The notes under the pieces were generated by a model. It was given only the letters and a program-made list of their open reading frames with translations. It ran no database searches and was not told the origin of the DNA. This document shows, one piece after another, positions 35,401 to 47,664 of a stretch of DNA of 64,000 nt (the stretch's first letter is position 1; the number at the start of each line of letters is the position of its first letter). The DNA is from Capitella teleta. Lineage: Eukaryota; Annelida; Polychaeta; Capitellidae. The stretch covers positions 365,506-429,505 of the forward strand of contig KB303020.1 in the NCBI GenBank assembly GCA_000328365.1. Reading direction: 5' to 3'. The translations under genes and the position numbers were made by a program.

Positions 35401-38400
35401 AATTGGATTAAAGGCATATTCAGAGCTAATCCATGTGTTCATTATATGCATACATGAATATGCTATTTTATTCAGAAGTGGGATTTCAAGGAAATGACTT
35501 TACTCGCTGTGACCACAATATTTTTTCTTCCCCTCAAAAGGTAGCGAGTGAGAAAAAAAATTAATCCATCGCGGTGGGCTGTTAATTATGAATGAGCTCC
35601 AATATCACATCAATCATTCTCCACACGTGGCCAACGCACCGCTAGGGGAATACGGCCAACGACTGGTCAAGGAATAGTTGACCATTATCGATGGACATTA
35701 AAATGCCTTTGTGTTCCGTCGAGAGAATGCTTTTGAGGGAAATTATTTCGGTGGAGGTTCTCTCAGTGATTTTAATCGATCGGAATATTTCGAGGTGAAA
35801 GGGGTGAAAAAACCCTAAATGGGAGGGCCACCGAGGTCACCTTGAATGACCGGCTCTTTTGTGGCGGCGGTTTGACCGTATTGACCCCTGCGTGGGACTG
35901 GGAAGAAGGAGAAACGGGAGAGCATGACGTGTAATCTCAGGTTACATTTATCCATCGAATGCTATCTCGTTTTGTTATCAGAGTCCGCGGTTGGCTTGGA
36001 CAATGGTTTGACCATTAAGCACCCTGACCGACCTCACGCGACGAAGAGAAAATGGGCAGACGCAATGTTACGAAGGTGAAGTCCCATATCTCCCGCGTTG
36101 GGGCTGCTGATCTGAGTGATCAGCCTCCGAAACCATAGCGATCGATGCTGGGTTATTACGCAAAATGCATTTGAGTAGAAAATCAGTTCGCTTTGAAGGG
36201 ATTTGAAGCTTCAAAAGAGATCAAACGAAAGATCACTGTCAGTGTTGTCTGGATTAAAAACTGCATCGCAATGGCTTCAAACGGTGTTGCTATTTGCCAA
36301 TTAATATCATCACAGTAGCCCAGGGGAACAATGCAAGCTGAATAGATGAAACGAAAACAGAGCTTCAAGAGATGGGGTGAGGGGCTGCTTGATGGTTAAA
36401 TATATTGACTTTAGTTGCATGGTTTTTATGGCTTTTATCAAGCCAGGCGAGGAAGGAGGCACTCGAAATATAATGCCAGTACAAAGCGAAGGCGCGCGCG
36501 GCGTTCAAACTACGGGGCATGTATAGTAAGAGTGTTTGCTTTGCGATCGACGCGTGGATGCCGTGTATATATCACTCTGTTTGAATCTTAAGCATCTCTT
36601 TCGATGACTCCCTGATCGCTTTCGGGTCTTCTAAGCAAACGAGGTTGCTCCTTGAGGCGTCTGCCCACTTTCACTCTCCTTGTATCATGCATCGTGAAGA
36701 GGCCGAGGAGCCTTCTTCGGTTATTCATATGCCACAAGGGTTCTTCAATTTCTGTTGCACTTGGATCAGTGGCACTCTACGCGGAGAAGCTTCCTCCTGT
36801 TTCAAAGGAGGTCGAGGGGAGCGTCCTTTGCCGGGAAGATGCAGAAGTAGGGAGCATTAATTATGAGATACCTCGGGGCGAAAAAGGATTCAATTCTGTG
36901 GAGGATTTTCGGATCAGTTAATGGCGCGGAAGACGATGCCACGGGACATGTTCACACTTTGAAATTCAAACCAAGCAAACAAAGCTCAATTCTTCTCCAG
37001 TAGTTCTCGCACTTCATCCCATTGTATCTTTCAAGTGATTAGGTCCCCCTTGTCAGAAATCCTTGGTGGAAATTCAAGAAATTTAAACCCTTTCTTTTGC
37101 TCTAAACGGAGGCGGAGTCGGGGTGAATGCGAGTGAATAGAAGAACGGGCCTTGTTTTGCTATGTGTGCCCATGTCACTGAGCATGCGCACTGCACGTGG
37201 CGCATAGTCTGCTGGCTCATATATCGGGCGTTTTCCTCTCGAAATGCCAAGTTGGTTTAGTCTCGGGTACGAAGCAGCTGCACGCCTATTAAACTGCGTG
37301 GGAACGTTCCCTCGGCGCCTTCAAAGACGTGCATAATTCTCTAAGGAGCCATAAGTTTCTTAGTTTCCAAAGTTTCAGGACTCTGAGCTCTTCGTGCAAA
37401 TCCCATTGTCCAGTCTATATGACCATTGACCAGTGAGCGCATTTTGCAAGGCAGTGCGAGAACCGCTTCAAAGGAGGTTTTATACTCGGAATTAATTGGT
37501 CAACGCGGAGATAAAATCCCTCTGATCTCCGCTGCAATAGATCACAGATCAAATGGTGCTATTTTTTTTCAATATGATCTTGATTTCAGAAAAACAGTCG
37601 ACACACCACAATGGAGCTAACGAGTCCTGATCCTCAAACAAATTAGGCCCCTCTTGAAGGTCGTTTTGGCAGCTATATGACCTTCTTTTATCTGCTGCAC
37701 CTGCGGGATTCCTATGGTAACGGAGAGGCTGCGAGGCTCGCCATTCTGACTGGCCACAATGTCAACACTATTTGATTTCCAAAGTCAAATGCAGCTGCAA
37801 CGGTATTGGACAAGTTGACTTTCACAGAGTTTTCAAGTACTTATCCCTCGATAAGCTGAAACAAAGGAATCGTAAAAAGGAAGATCTTTATATAAAACCA
37901 CCTCAGCATAATTTCCATGGTCCCCCATGGAGCTCCTCTTTCTGGTAGATCTCTGTAGACCACCAGTCAGTGGGGTTGAGAAATGAGGGCCTCTGGTTGA
38001 CACCTGAGAGAGACCTTTTATGGTTCACCCTCACGCTTCACACCTTTGACAGGTGTTCCACAAATCAAGGTGAATTGAAGAGGAATTAAAAATATCTGAT
38101 TAACCCTTAAACGGTGACTTCGCGGCTTCACTGGTATAGAAGGCTCCTCGGTTGGGGGTGCTTTTCATCGCTTGCGTGGGACACTGAGATTTTTTTGGGG
38201 TGTTTCATTTTTTATCTTTTTTTTTTTTTATTATTTTTTTTTCTTATGGCTTTATGCCTGACCTATCCCGGCGCGAGTTCAAAACATCAAAGGGAACTTC
38301 AGCGCTCGCACTAGAGAACCCTCAAGAAGATAAAGCTCCAATTAACCGGTATTTAAACCCTATTTAACTTAATTAATTAATCCAATTAGAGTTGATGTAA

Positions 38401-39000
38401 CAGCAAAAGTGTTTACTCGTGGGTCTTAACAGCCACATGAGGCTTTTAAATACTTCATAATGTTGACTTGCACGACTTAAGACAGTATCAGAGAATGTCG
38501 TTAGCGCCTCTGTTCAGATTCTTTGATCACCGACGATGGAGCCGGCCACTGTTGTGATTCCGCTTGACCAAAAGAATTACGTAACCGATATTACGTCCGC
38601 TTATTCGTGTATTGTTCGCGTGTCTCTTTGTCGGGGATCATGTGAGATTAACTCTCATTTCCAAGGGCATATATGGCGCCACAGACTCGGAACGCTCTTG
38701 CTAAAGAGCCTTTGTGTAGGGCCACAATGAACACGGATTATTCCGCATTTGCAACCGAAGCCGTTGGGTTTCATTTGATTAATTCGAAGTCTTTTTTTGT
38801 TGTTGTTTCTTTAGTGTTTATATATTGTTTAATGGTAATATTGATTAGGATTTCCGTATCCTCTGCATAATTAAAATGCATGGTAATAAAATAAAAGTAT
38901 TTCCCTTGAACGCGAGGTACTAGTAGTACATAGGGACAACACTGTTTCGTCACGCATATGCAACGTAATTATGATTCAATGTTAATAGTGAGATAAGCTT
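26500..39000. other. Gene desert, 12.5 kb
   Basis: No supported exon was found on either strand. Items seen are a G-run (26898-26908), poly(T) tracts near 28063, 29797 and 34104, a 12-bp degenerate tandem of GTGAGTCTCC type at 29612-29655, an NRF1/E-box/ETS cluster at 33234-33268, and a CAGCTG plus Su(H)-like pair at 37274-37304. The following gene is a developmental regulator, so part of this DNA may hold its enhancers; that is inference. Confidence 0.5.
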
Positions 39001-39010
39001 TATAAGGCCA

Positions 39011-39915
39011 GGTACAATCAATTGATCATCTCCGGTGACGGTTGACTGTATACTAGTGTATATATAGACCCGAAACGACCTTATAACTAAAGATAGAAAA
39101 TCGGTTGATAACCGAATTTCGAAAATCAACAAAATTTGTGCATCTACTGAAAATATCCTATAAATCAATTGAATATATATAAAAACAACAAAACGGAGTA
39201 TATTTACAACGAATCTGTCGTTCTGATGTCCATCGTCTGGTCATCTAGGGGCGATCACGCGTCCGACATCAAATTGAGCTTATTAACCGATTAGGGTGAG
39301 TTTGCTTCCATCCCTCATGCATGCGCCCTTGTTACCCCAATTAGGGCATTTCCTTCCGCACGATTACCCCCTCTGCCTTTGATATACCGGGCATCAAAAG
39401 GAGCCGCCTATCACGTACAAACGGCCAATCAATACTGCTCAATTGTCTGACTGTTCGGTGGTAATCAATCATAAGTAATTGCAGAAATAGTGGGAGAATC
39501 ACGCGACATTGTCCTGCAAATTAGGACTTAAACACAAAATCACGATTTGACTCCAATTTAGAGATGAGGGGGAGGGCGTGGGATCGATTGTCTCGGAGCT
39601 GGGGTAGGGGGTACTCATCGATTTGGTTGAATATGATAACACTTTCCGATTATCTGTATACAGCAACCTCTTTATGACAACCCCCCCCCCCTTCCCCCTG
39701 GTAACACCCCCTTCCCTAATTCCCTTACACCCATGTCACGTCTCCCGTGTTGTTGATCCCCACCTACAAATCCCTAGACACAATATAGACGATCCTTCAT
39801 TTCGCCTGCCGCCACCCCTGAAAAGCGTGTCTCAGAGATTGCTGCGTGAGACACGGGTCTATATATACACTAGTATACAGTCAACCGTCACCGGAGATGA
39901 TCAATTGATTGTACC
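39011..39915. repeat. 62-bp perfect inverted repeat enclosing about 780 bp
   Basis: The arms are 39011-39072 and 39854-39915, identical over 62 bp when one is reversed. Each holds TATACTAGTGTATA, ACCGTCACCGGAGATGATC and CAATTGATTG. The interior is non-coding and includes a C-run near 39680. It may be a foldback-type or MITE element. I could not find a convincing target duplication. Perfect arms argue for recent origin or gene conversion. Confidence 0.9.
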
Positions 39916-40707
39916 TTGGCGCCGACCCCGTGCAGTTCGAACACCTTTAGGACAAAGAACACCGACGGACGAACGGAGCCAGGCACCTTAGCAACCAATT
40001 AACGCCACAAATTACCAAAACCAAAGAGTATTCGTGTCAATTAACGCGAAATCTATACGTTAAAAGTAGCGTCGCCAAGCCGACTAAAAGCATTGTGCCC
40101 TCGGCGACGCCATGATACAAATCTGGCATGCTCATTCTTCAATAAAACGGAGGAGCTCCATGTCTGATATAACACTGTGCAATTTAGATAACTACCGTGC
40201 CTGCTTAATACATATGCTGATTACGTCATTAAGTATAGAGGCGGGTGCGTTGTTACAGATCTGGTGGTAGGGTCGGGTGTGCCTCTCAGGGCCCTGCAGG
40301 GGGTCTATCTCAATTAAAGACTGAGGTTGATTAGGGCTTACTTCGAGGCTTCAGAGTCTTGCTTCATATTACAGATTTTATAAATTCTTATCTTGCTCTT
40401 CGTATATTAAAGTTTGCTTGCGAATAAACATAATTTGAGTAAAGGTGAAAGTTGGAATTTGACGATTGAGGTCTGGAAAAAAGGAGTCATCTGTTTTCAA
40501 ATTTTGGTTTTGCATGACACTCAAAAGCTCGTCTTTTTACTTCAATATTAAGTAGTGTTTGTACTTGAAAACGAGCATGTATAAAGTACGTTCAAAGCGA
40601 CTAAAGTGTGTGTATGTGTGCATGTACGTGTGCGTTGCTCACTCCGAACGGATTTCCAAAGTGTTTGCACAAACTTCTCCTTCAAAGGAAGACACGCGAC
40701 TCCACCG

Positions 40708-40796
40708 CCATATATGGTCAAATGGGCGTGGCATGTTAGGGGCGACTTTTCTGATTGGCCGATGGCACGGGGTGCGCGAGCGCAGGGCTTTATAAG
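40708..40796 (+). promoter_or_regulatory. Core promoter of the achaete-scute gene
   Basis: In order: a perfect CArG/SRF box CCATATATGG (40708-40717), an inverted CCAAT box (ATTGG, 40753-40757) and a TATA box (TTTATAAGG, TATAAG starting 40791). The start site should lie near 40820, about 50 bp before the ATG. Confidence 0.75.
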
Positions 40797-40812
40797 GCTA
40801 AGGGCCTCACTG

Positions 40813-40822
40813 GGCACGCGAC
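40813..40822 (+). promoter_or_regulatory. Hairy/HES binding site GGCACGCGAC at the predicted start site
   Basis: GGCACGCGAC is identical to the known Hairy C-box of the Drosophila achaete promoter. It lies about 22 bp after the TATA box. A second CACGCGAC core is at 40693-40700 and a TCACGCGA at 40825-40832. This suggests repression by HES-type factors. Confidence 0.6.
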
Positions 40823-40867
40823 TATCACGCGAACTGGATTACTAGCTGTTCTGAGCGACACCCCTCG

Positions 40868-41695
40868 ATGGAGATGAACGCAGACAACTCAACACTCGCC
40901 ATGTTGCGAGTCGTGCAGATCCCACCAATGCAGCCCATGTCACCGGACAAGCACATGCTGAACCCCCAGGCCCCTCGAGCGACCTGCGTGTTACTTCCAG
41001 TGCAGAACTCGGACGCCCTCCAACAGAACTCACCAATTCGACTTCAGGCTCTTGGCAACGCTTTGACATCAACAGTGAACAACAACAATAACAACAACAG
41101 TAACAGCAACAGCAACAACAACAATAACAACATTGGTACCTCGAATAGGAATCTGGATAACAAAGATTTGACAGTTTACACCAAGATCCAACCAGGCACC
41201 CCAGGAGTGATTCGGTGCAAGCGGAAGTCGGCCAAATGTCTTCCTGCGTCAGCACGCAAAGCTTCTTCGGTTGCACGGAGGAACGAACGAGAGCGGAATC
41301 GAGTGAAACAGGTGAACCAAGGATTCGAACGCCTCAGAGAACATGTCCCGAACGGCAGCGCCAACAAGAAGATGAGTAAAGTGGACACGCTGCGATCAGC
41401 CCTCGAGTACATCAAGTACATGCAGGACGTCCTGGAAGCCTCCGACCCAGACAACGAGGGCAAAATGCCCATGCCGACGCCTCCATCTATGCAGCATGAT
41501 GAGTGCGGGGAAAACTCCTCGCCCAACCACTCTTCGTACGAGGACAGCGTTTCTTCACCGGGCGAATTCTGCGGCAGCACCGATAGCCAAGAACACTCAC
41601 AGTCGACTGTCAACGAGCAGCAATCTCATCTTATGCCAACGTCTGGACATGATGACCTCCTGGACCTGGCTTCCTTTTGGTACATGGCTTCATAG
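40868..41695 (+). CDS. ASCL: Achaete-scute family bHLH transcription factor
   Basis: An intronless frame of 275 residues. The bHLH domain spans about residues 136-190. The basic region [16 protein letters not shown], the loop [14 protein letters not shown] and helix 2 [13 protein letters not shown] match ASCL1 almost residue for residue, including the NERERNRV signature of this family. The extreme C-terminus [10 protein letters not shown] corresponds to the conserved LLDFTNWF end of ASCL proteins. Residues 71-88 are an Asn/Ser tract encoded by AAC/AGC repeats. Such factors pair with E proteins, bind CAGCTG E-boxes and start neural precursor fate, under Notch/HES control. The first of two close ATGs (40868, 40874) is taken. 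A GTAAGA at 41760 could begin a 3' UTR intron, and AATAAA occurs at 42505. Confidence 0.96.
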   Translation: MEMNADNSTLAMLRVVQIPPMQPMSPDKHMLNPQAPRATCVLLPVQNSDALQQNSPIRLQALGNALTSTVNNNNNNNSNSNSNNNNNNIGTSNRNLDNKDLTVYTKIQPGTPGVIRCKRKSAKCLPASARKASSVARRNERERNRVKQVNQGFERLREHVPNGSANKKMSKVDTLRSALEYIKYMQDVLEASDPDNEGKMPMPTPPSMQHDECGENSSPNHSSYEDSVSSPGEFCGSTDSQEHSQSTVNEQQSHLMPTSGHDDLLDLASFWYMAS

Positions 41696-44600
41696 GACTC
41701 TACAGAGTGGGGCCGAAGAAACAACCTGCAGAATTTCCGAACACAGCTCATTCACAAGGTAAGAAGATGTCATACATGTCAGATGTTCTGTCATATAGAG
41801 TATAATGCCACTAGAGCTTAGCACCGATTCGTTATCCAGTTCAACTTTTTTACGACCTACAGACCAATAGTAATTTGTGGATTGATGAAAATCAATATTA
41901 TAAAATTCCGCCTGCCAGCCTTTCAGAATTCGATTATTTATGCGCGGGGGCTATAACGAAGGGGAAAAATTCAACACAAATCTCGACTCCCTTTTTTATT
42001 GGGGGCAGTAGTTGCATAGCATTAGTGCGGAGCCATGCGCATGCGTAGAGGAAATCCTACAGTCTGAAAGGGCTTGAGAGAGCCTGAAAGAGGGGAAAAG
42101 TTTTTCAAATGAGATTTCGGTCACGGTCGAGTGCGGATCGTGTCTATAAAGGGGCTTTAGGGGTGGCAGACGGGAGGAAGGGGAGGGGGTGTTTGAGGGA
42201 GGAGGGAAGGCCCAGCACGTGGAAAGCTCACACACATGGGACTTGAAATATTTTTGAAGAGGGCCGTGAAAATAGCTGAACATGCAACGTTACGAAGTCT
42301 GCTGTAACCGAAAGGCAGGGGAAATATTTGGGTAGGAGAGGGGAAAAAAAAAGAAAAAAAAAAAGAAAAAAGGACGAGGTGATTATGAAACCCTCGAGAT
42401 GTGAGTGGTCAGTATTGGTCAGTATTGGTCAGTTTCGACGAAAGCAAGTGGGTCATTTCCCAGGATTAAGAGCTCCGATGGTCGTCAGTTGGTCAGCGTT
42501 GACAAATAAAGTCGGCTTTCATCTATTCGCAGGAAATGTGCTTTCTCTTTTATTCATCGATTTCTCTCACTTCAGATTGGGCCGTGATCAAGTATCGAGT
42601 TATTCAAGTACTTGAGCAAGAGGACTCCTGGTCGTGTGCTGTGTGATTATGACTATTTCCACATAGGTGCTATATTTTATGTGACTTCTCTTTTTCGTGT
42701 ATTTATTGTACATATCATGAATGACATCTGCGTGAATCTTGCATTTATTTTATTGGACTATCCGTTGAAATGTTTGCCTTCCATATCATATCATATCGTT
42801 TGAATTTTGAATATTTTTATCAATGAAAAAGCAATACTGTTTTGCGGCCTTCTTGCTACTTAATTATTTTGTATAGTTGGTTTATTATCAAGAATCACAA
42901 ATTGTACGTCTTCCGTACATACGTGTATCATTATTTCATCATCATATTTCATGACACATTTTCATCACTTGTATAAATATTCATTTATTTTTGTATATTT
43001 TATTCACCTCTTGATCTCTTATCCATACGCATAGAATTGATTTCTGTTGATTGCTGAATTAAAACAATGATATTTAATACAACATCCGTATTCTATTGTT
43101 CTCCTTGTCTTCGAATAATGCCATGACAATTTCAAAAATCAGAAAAATGTATTAAAAACTGGTATTTTTTTCTTCTTATGGGAGATTTCAAAAAGTGTCA
43201 AATTTAATCCAGCGAGCACAAAGAGCTTATGAAAATCCTTGTTTAATCTCATTTTAGTTTTTCACGCCAGATATTTTAGCAAGCAAACACAGACGCTGTT
43301 CTTTCGCGCCGAAAGTGCGAGAAATGCAGCCATGCGAATGATACACCCACGAAAAAATAACACAATCTGCAATCCGATTTTAGAGATAACTAAATAAATA
43401 TTACGTTAATTGGATCGGAATAAGCTTTTTAAAACTACATCGTGGGTACAGATTATCAACGTAATAATAAGTTAAATAACTTTCTGGTATAGTAATAAGC
43501 TGGATAATTTAATGCACGATTCGTTATTTTTCCCTCCAGAAAGAAAGTTACTCTATCGTGCGATTGAGCAGCTTTGGGCCAAATTGTCGCGTGCTAAAAC
43601 GCCACACGTAGACGAATACGATACTACTTTTGTAGATACTCTAATTAGAAATTGGATACGGATAATAATCTAAAACGAAACGATTTCGCCAACAAAAGAA
43701 GGTTCGTTTTCTGTTTTGAAATTCAAACTACGAAGGAGAGAATTACATGATGATTAATTTCGAGAAATCTTCACCTAAAGACGATGCTGATATTGCAACA
43801 GGAGCTAATATTCAGACAAAACAAAGATGGATTAAATTGCACATTGAAGAACTATAGCCTTGGTTTAATCTTACCTGGTGCCAAACGAAGAGAAATCCAA
43901 CATGATTCAGCAATCCCCGCAAGACATCATCTCAAAGAAGCTCTAATTTCTCTATTACGACCGTGTTGCAATTTTGCAGTACAAGCAAAAAAAAAACAAA
44001 CAAACAAACAAACAAACAAAAAAAACAAACAAACAAACAAACAAACAAACGAATTGGATATTCCCAACACGCGTCGATAGAAGGTGTAAGCAGGGAAAGC
44101 GGATTAATGTTTCAAATACATGTATCGATAAGTCAAGTCAATTTGTTATTCTTCTTGGGTGTTAACTCAATCATAGTATTTCATTGGCCAATAAAGAAGC
44201 CTACCTGTCCACTGAATAAACAATGTGCATGTATTTGTAATAGTAGGCCTATCAAATGCCGCATACATATATAATGATCCATGGAAGATCGGGATCAGCC
44301 ATAGTATAGTGCTATTGTAATAGATGAATTACACGCAAATGATGCAATGCAACACCAACTCAACTTGTTGGTTCTTTCACGGAACCAGAAGAGAGTGCAC
44401 CTGTCGGTCTCCTTCAGAAGCTGATACGGTAAGCAATATTGCAGCACAATCGGTCAAGGTGGTTGATCTCGTGGTCTTTGATTGCAGTGATATCGCCACT
44501 AATACTACGCCATGTTGAGGAGATGCTTACACGCCATGACACAATAAACATAAGATTTCGACGCGTGTGTTATTACGCCAAGTGCGAAGAGGTTATTACA

Positions 44601-47230
44601 CTGATAAGCACGTATGTTCGCTCTTTGATAATCCAATTGAATTTCAAATTTAAAGCATGGGCCTAGGTGTTGTTCGTTTTAAAACATTTATCCCATTATG
44701 AGTTTTATACGATTGTTTTACTTTGTTTAGGCATGACACTTTCTGTCATTTCCTCCTATAATTAAGTCTTACACAAATATTTTAAATTGATTCATAATTT
44801 GTTGTGATAATATTGTTCATTGGTCAAACGTCGATCTTTCCCAAAAATACTGTTTTACGTGTATTTTTAAGGGACTCTGTCTACAATCGAAAATAAGCCA
44901 GGTGATCTCAGTTTTCTTGCACAAACACCTTTAATTCGCCCGAAACATTACCGTTCTACGCAGAATAATACAGTCAATTAATCAACGCCCCATTAAAGTC
45001 ATTAGCAGCCCACACAAAGGTATCGTAGGACAATATTATGGAGCACTTAATTGCCCCTCAGGTGTCCGACAAAATTACCTCCGACTTCCTTATATCACAA
45101 GCAAAACTTTTCGATAGATACAGAGAGAAATGTCAGCCAATTTCTCGATGTAAGAGAAAATTAGCCGCGATTCAGTCCCATCATACCTATGTGATTGTGC
45201 ATAAGATTCTGCTAATTAATACAAGGTGTAATTAATGACGTAAGGGCCACGTGGCGTGTGTCTTGCGCGGCTAGCGCCAGCACAAAAGCTGGATTGTTGG
45301 GTAATGCTCACACCTTTTTTGGCGTTCCATAACCCACAAACAAAAATGTCGGACGGAAGTTGCAGGAAGAGGGACGCTGGGGTGGTCACCTGACATTGAT
45401 GTTGACAGGGATTGTCTCTAATTAGTCACGTTAATTAACTTATTTCATAAACTCATTGAATATATGTGGTCAATACTGGTCATGGTCATGGACTTCTTCA
45501 CCTGTCTGTGGTTAAAAACAAAAACCAGTGGATGGTTGACAGGTGCACTGTTCCTAGACCAATAGGCTACAGGTAATTACTAGTTGGCCTATGGAGTATG
45601 GGGAATTAACATATGTTATAGGCCATTGAGGGGCCTGTGCTTGTTACTCGCAGATCTACCTTAAACAGAGGCTCACTGGCTCTCATGTGCAATCGGTCGC
45701 CATGTTTTCACTTCACTTGTGGAGGGGGAAACCAAGATTGAATGCACCTACAACCCATTTCTGGGACAGCAGACAGCATTCAAGGTAGCTTAAATCTGCG
45801 TTCATGGTATTTAACACCCTGGTTCTAAGAATTCAAATGCCATCATAAAATAGAGAATGTTCGCCATATGTCTCCGGATTGGCGTCGAAATGGCATTATT
45901 CACAAATGTTTCTGATCGGAATTACGAGCGTACTAATGATCGAGTCAATACGTTAATCCGACGCCAGATGCCAACGTCATCCGTGTTTGCACGTGTGTAT
46001 TTACTTCTTCATTTGGGTACTGGCCAAGTACTAGCCAAGTATTCTCGAGTATTTCTCTTGGCTTCTTATGCCCCAAGGCAAAAACATTGCACAATGGATG
46101 ACGGTGAGGGTTTAATAGTTTTCTCGTCTCATTCCTGATGGCGTAATGTGTTGTCATTCGTTGGTCCATTATCGTGTCCAGTTGCCCGATGTCACTCGGT
46201 CAGACTGACCACTCATAAGTGCTAGTTGTTGGCTCATCCAAATTGATGGAGTATTGTGCGGATGCTGAGTATAATGCTGTTGTTACGTGGATCTGGACAA
46301 ACGCACTTGAGCAGCAGGGAGATCGGGTTGATTTGTGACTGCAGGCAGCCCAAGAAATGTTTGCACATTATGTCATGCATTTGTCAATTGTGCGTTTACC
46401 TGAAACCAAGATGTGCTATTACAACATCTTGCAAAGAGACAAGAATTCATTTCATCTCATACCACAGCAACTATAATAAAACTGTTATATTATAACGTTT
46501 GCTGTACACGTATAATTGCCTACTTGGGACGTTCTTCTCACAGGCAGTGGAGAGCTCTCTTACCAATCGCATCTACATTGCGCATGTATTCACCATCAAT
46601 CTCACATTCATCGTACTTTTAGGTCAGAACGATTCACTTATAAATTATAATGCAAGGAAAATCAGACGGAAAACTCCGCATTTTGAGAGAGCAGAACGAT
46701 CGTGAAATCCTCGACGAAAACGCTCTCGAGAATGATCACGATATCGGTCAACAGTGAGGCTGCCGATCGGTTTGAACCACCAATGAACCATCTAATTATT
46801 CCTCTGGTATGGAAGCTCCTGTATGATCGCTTCGCGTTTTCATTATGCTATAGGTCTGGAGTCAGTTAATAACATATATGTCCACCATAATGCAAATGAT
46901 AAAATAGTGATCTATCACAGGAGGAAAAAATAAAAAATAAACAAGAGATTGATCAATTTGTATTCCTTAAAAAAAACATTAGATATAAATTTGAATACAA
47001 TGTACCGGTAGATTATAAATGTACATGTACAATGAAATGCATGTTAGTATTATGCAATGCAAAGATTTGGTGAAATGATTCGTGATCACATCCGAGATGA
47101 ATTTGAGACCAAACCAATAGACAAAGCATGATGTAATCACAATATTCAAAATGAAAATGTTTAACATTAATTGAGGATTATTTTCTCGAATTATTTGAGC
47201 GAAATATATTTTTAGATCCTGTTGTCGACA
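41696..47230. other. Intergenic, no gene recognised
   Basis: Probably includes the ASCL 3' UTR (AATAAA at 42505-42510). Simple repeats are an A/G tract at 42343-42371, three tandem copies of TTGGTCAGTA near 42407-42435, and a CAAA microsatellite at 43988-44049. Open frames over the CAAA run (KQTNKQTNK) are repeat artefacts. Confidence 0.5.
43988..44049. repeat. CAAA microsatellite
   Basis: About 14 units of CAAA with one interrupting A run. Simple tandem repeat, no coding potential. Confidence 0.9.
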
Positions 47231-47232
47231 AG

Positions 47233-47238
47233 TTTATT
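47233..47238 (-). terminator. Candidate poly(A) signal of TMEM135
   Basis: AATAAA on the minus strand, about 430 bp after the TMEM135 stop codon. Confidence 0.4.
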
Positions 47239-47664
47239 TACAAAATATTTGAATCACAGAACGTTTGGTGCGTGAAGGCATCGTGATTGAGTCAGGCTGA
47301 AAGAGAAATAACCACGGAATGCTAATGACGGAGAAACTAATTGAAACAATTGGGGGTTCCATGCCCAAACCTCCCCAAAACAACAAACATGACTTGTTTT
47401 GAAGCAATTAATATACACAAATCCAATTAATTCAAAAGAGTAATTGTAATAACTGATAACAAAATATAATTCCTTAATCCATTTAGTTGCATTGAAAAAT
47501 GCTGTAGCCAATCAGAAAAATATGATTAATATATGATTCTTGATTCTAATCTGATAAGATGAGAGATCTTCTTAAAAATACAACAATTAGGTGAAAGACG
47601 TTTGGCAAATTAATGACGGAATTGATCTCAAATTTGAGCAGTATAAAGTATTCTTAAAGTATTC

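Noticed and set aside
43981-44080. Frames with NKQTNKQTNK repeats
   Set aside because: They are translations of a CAAA microsatellite.
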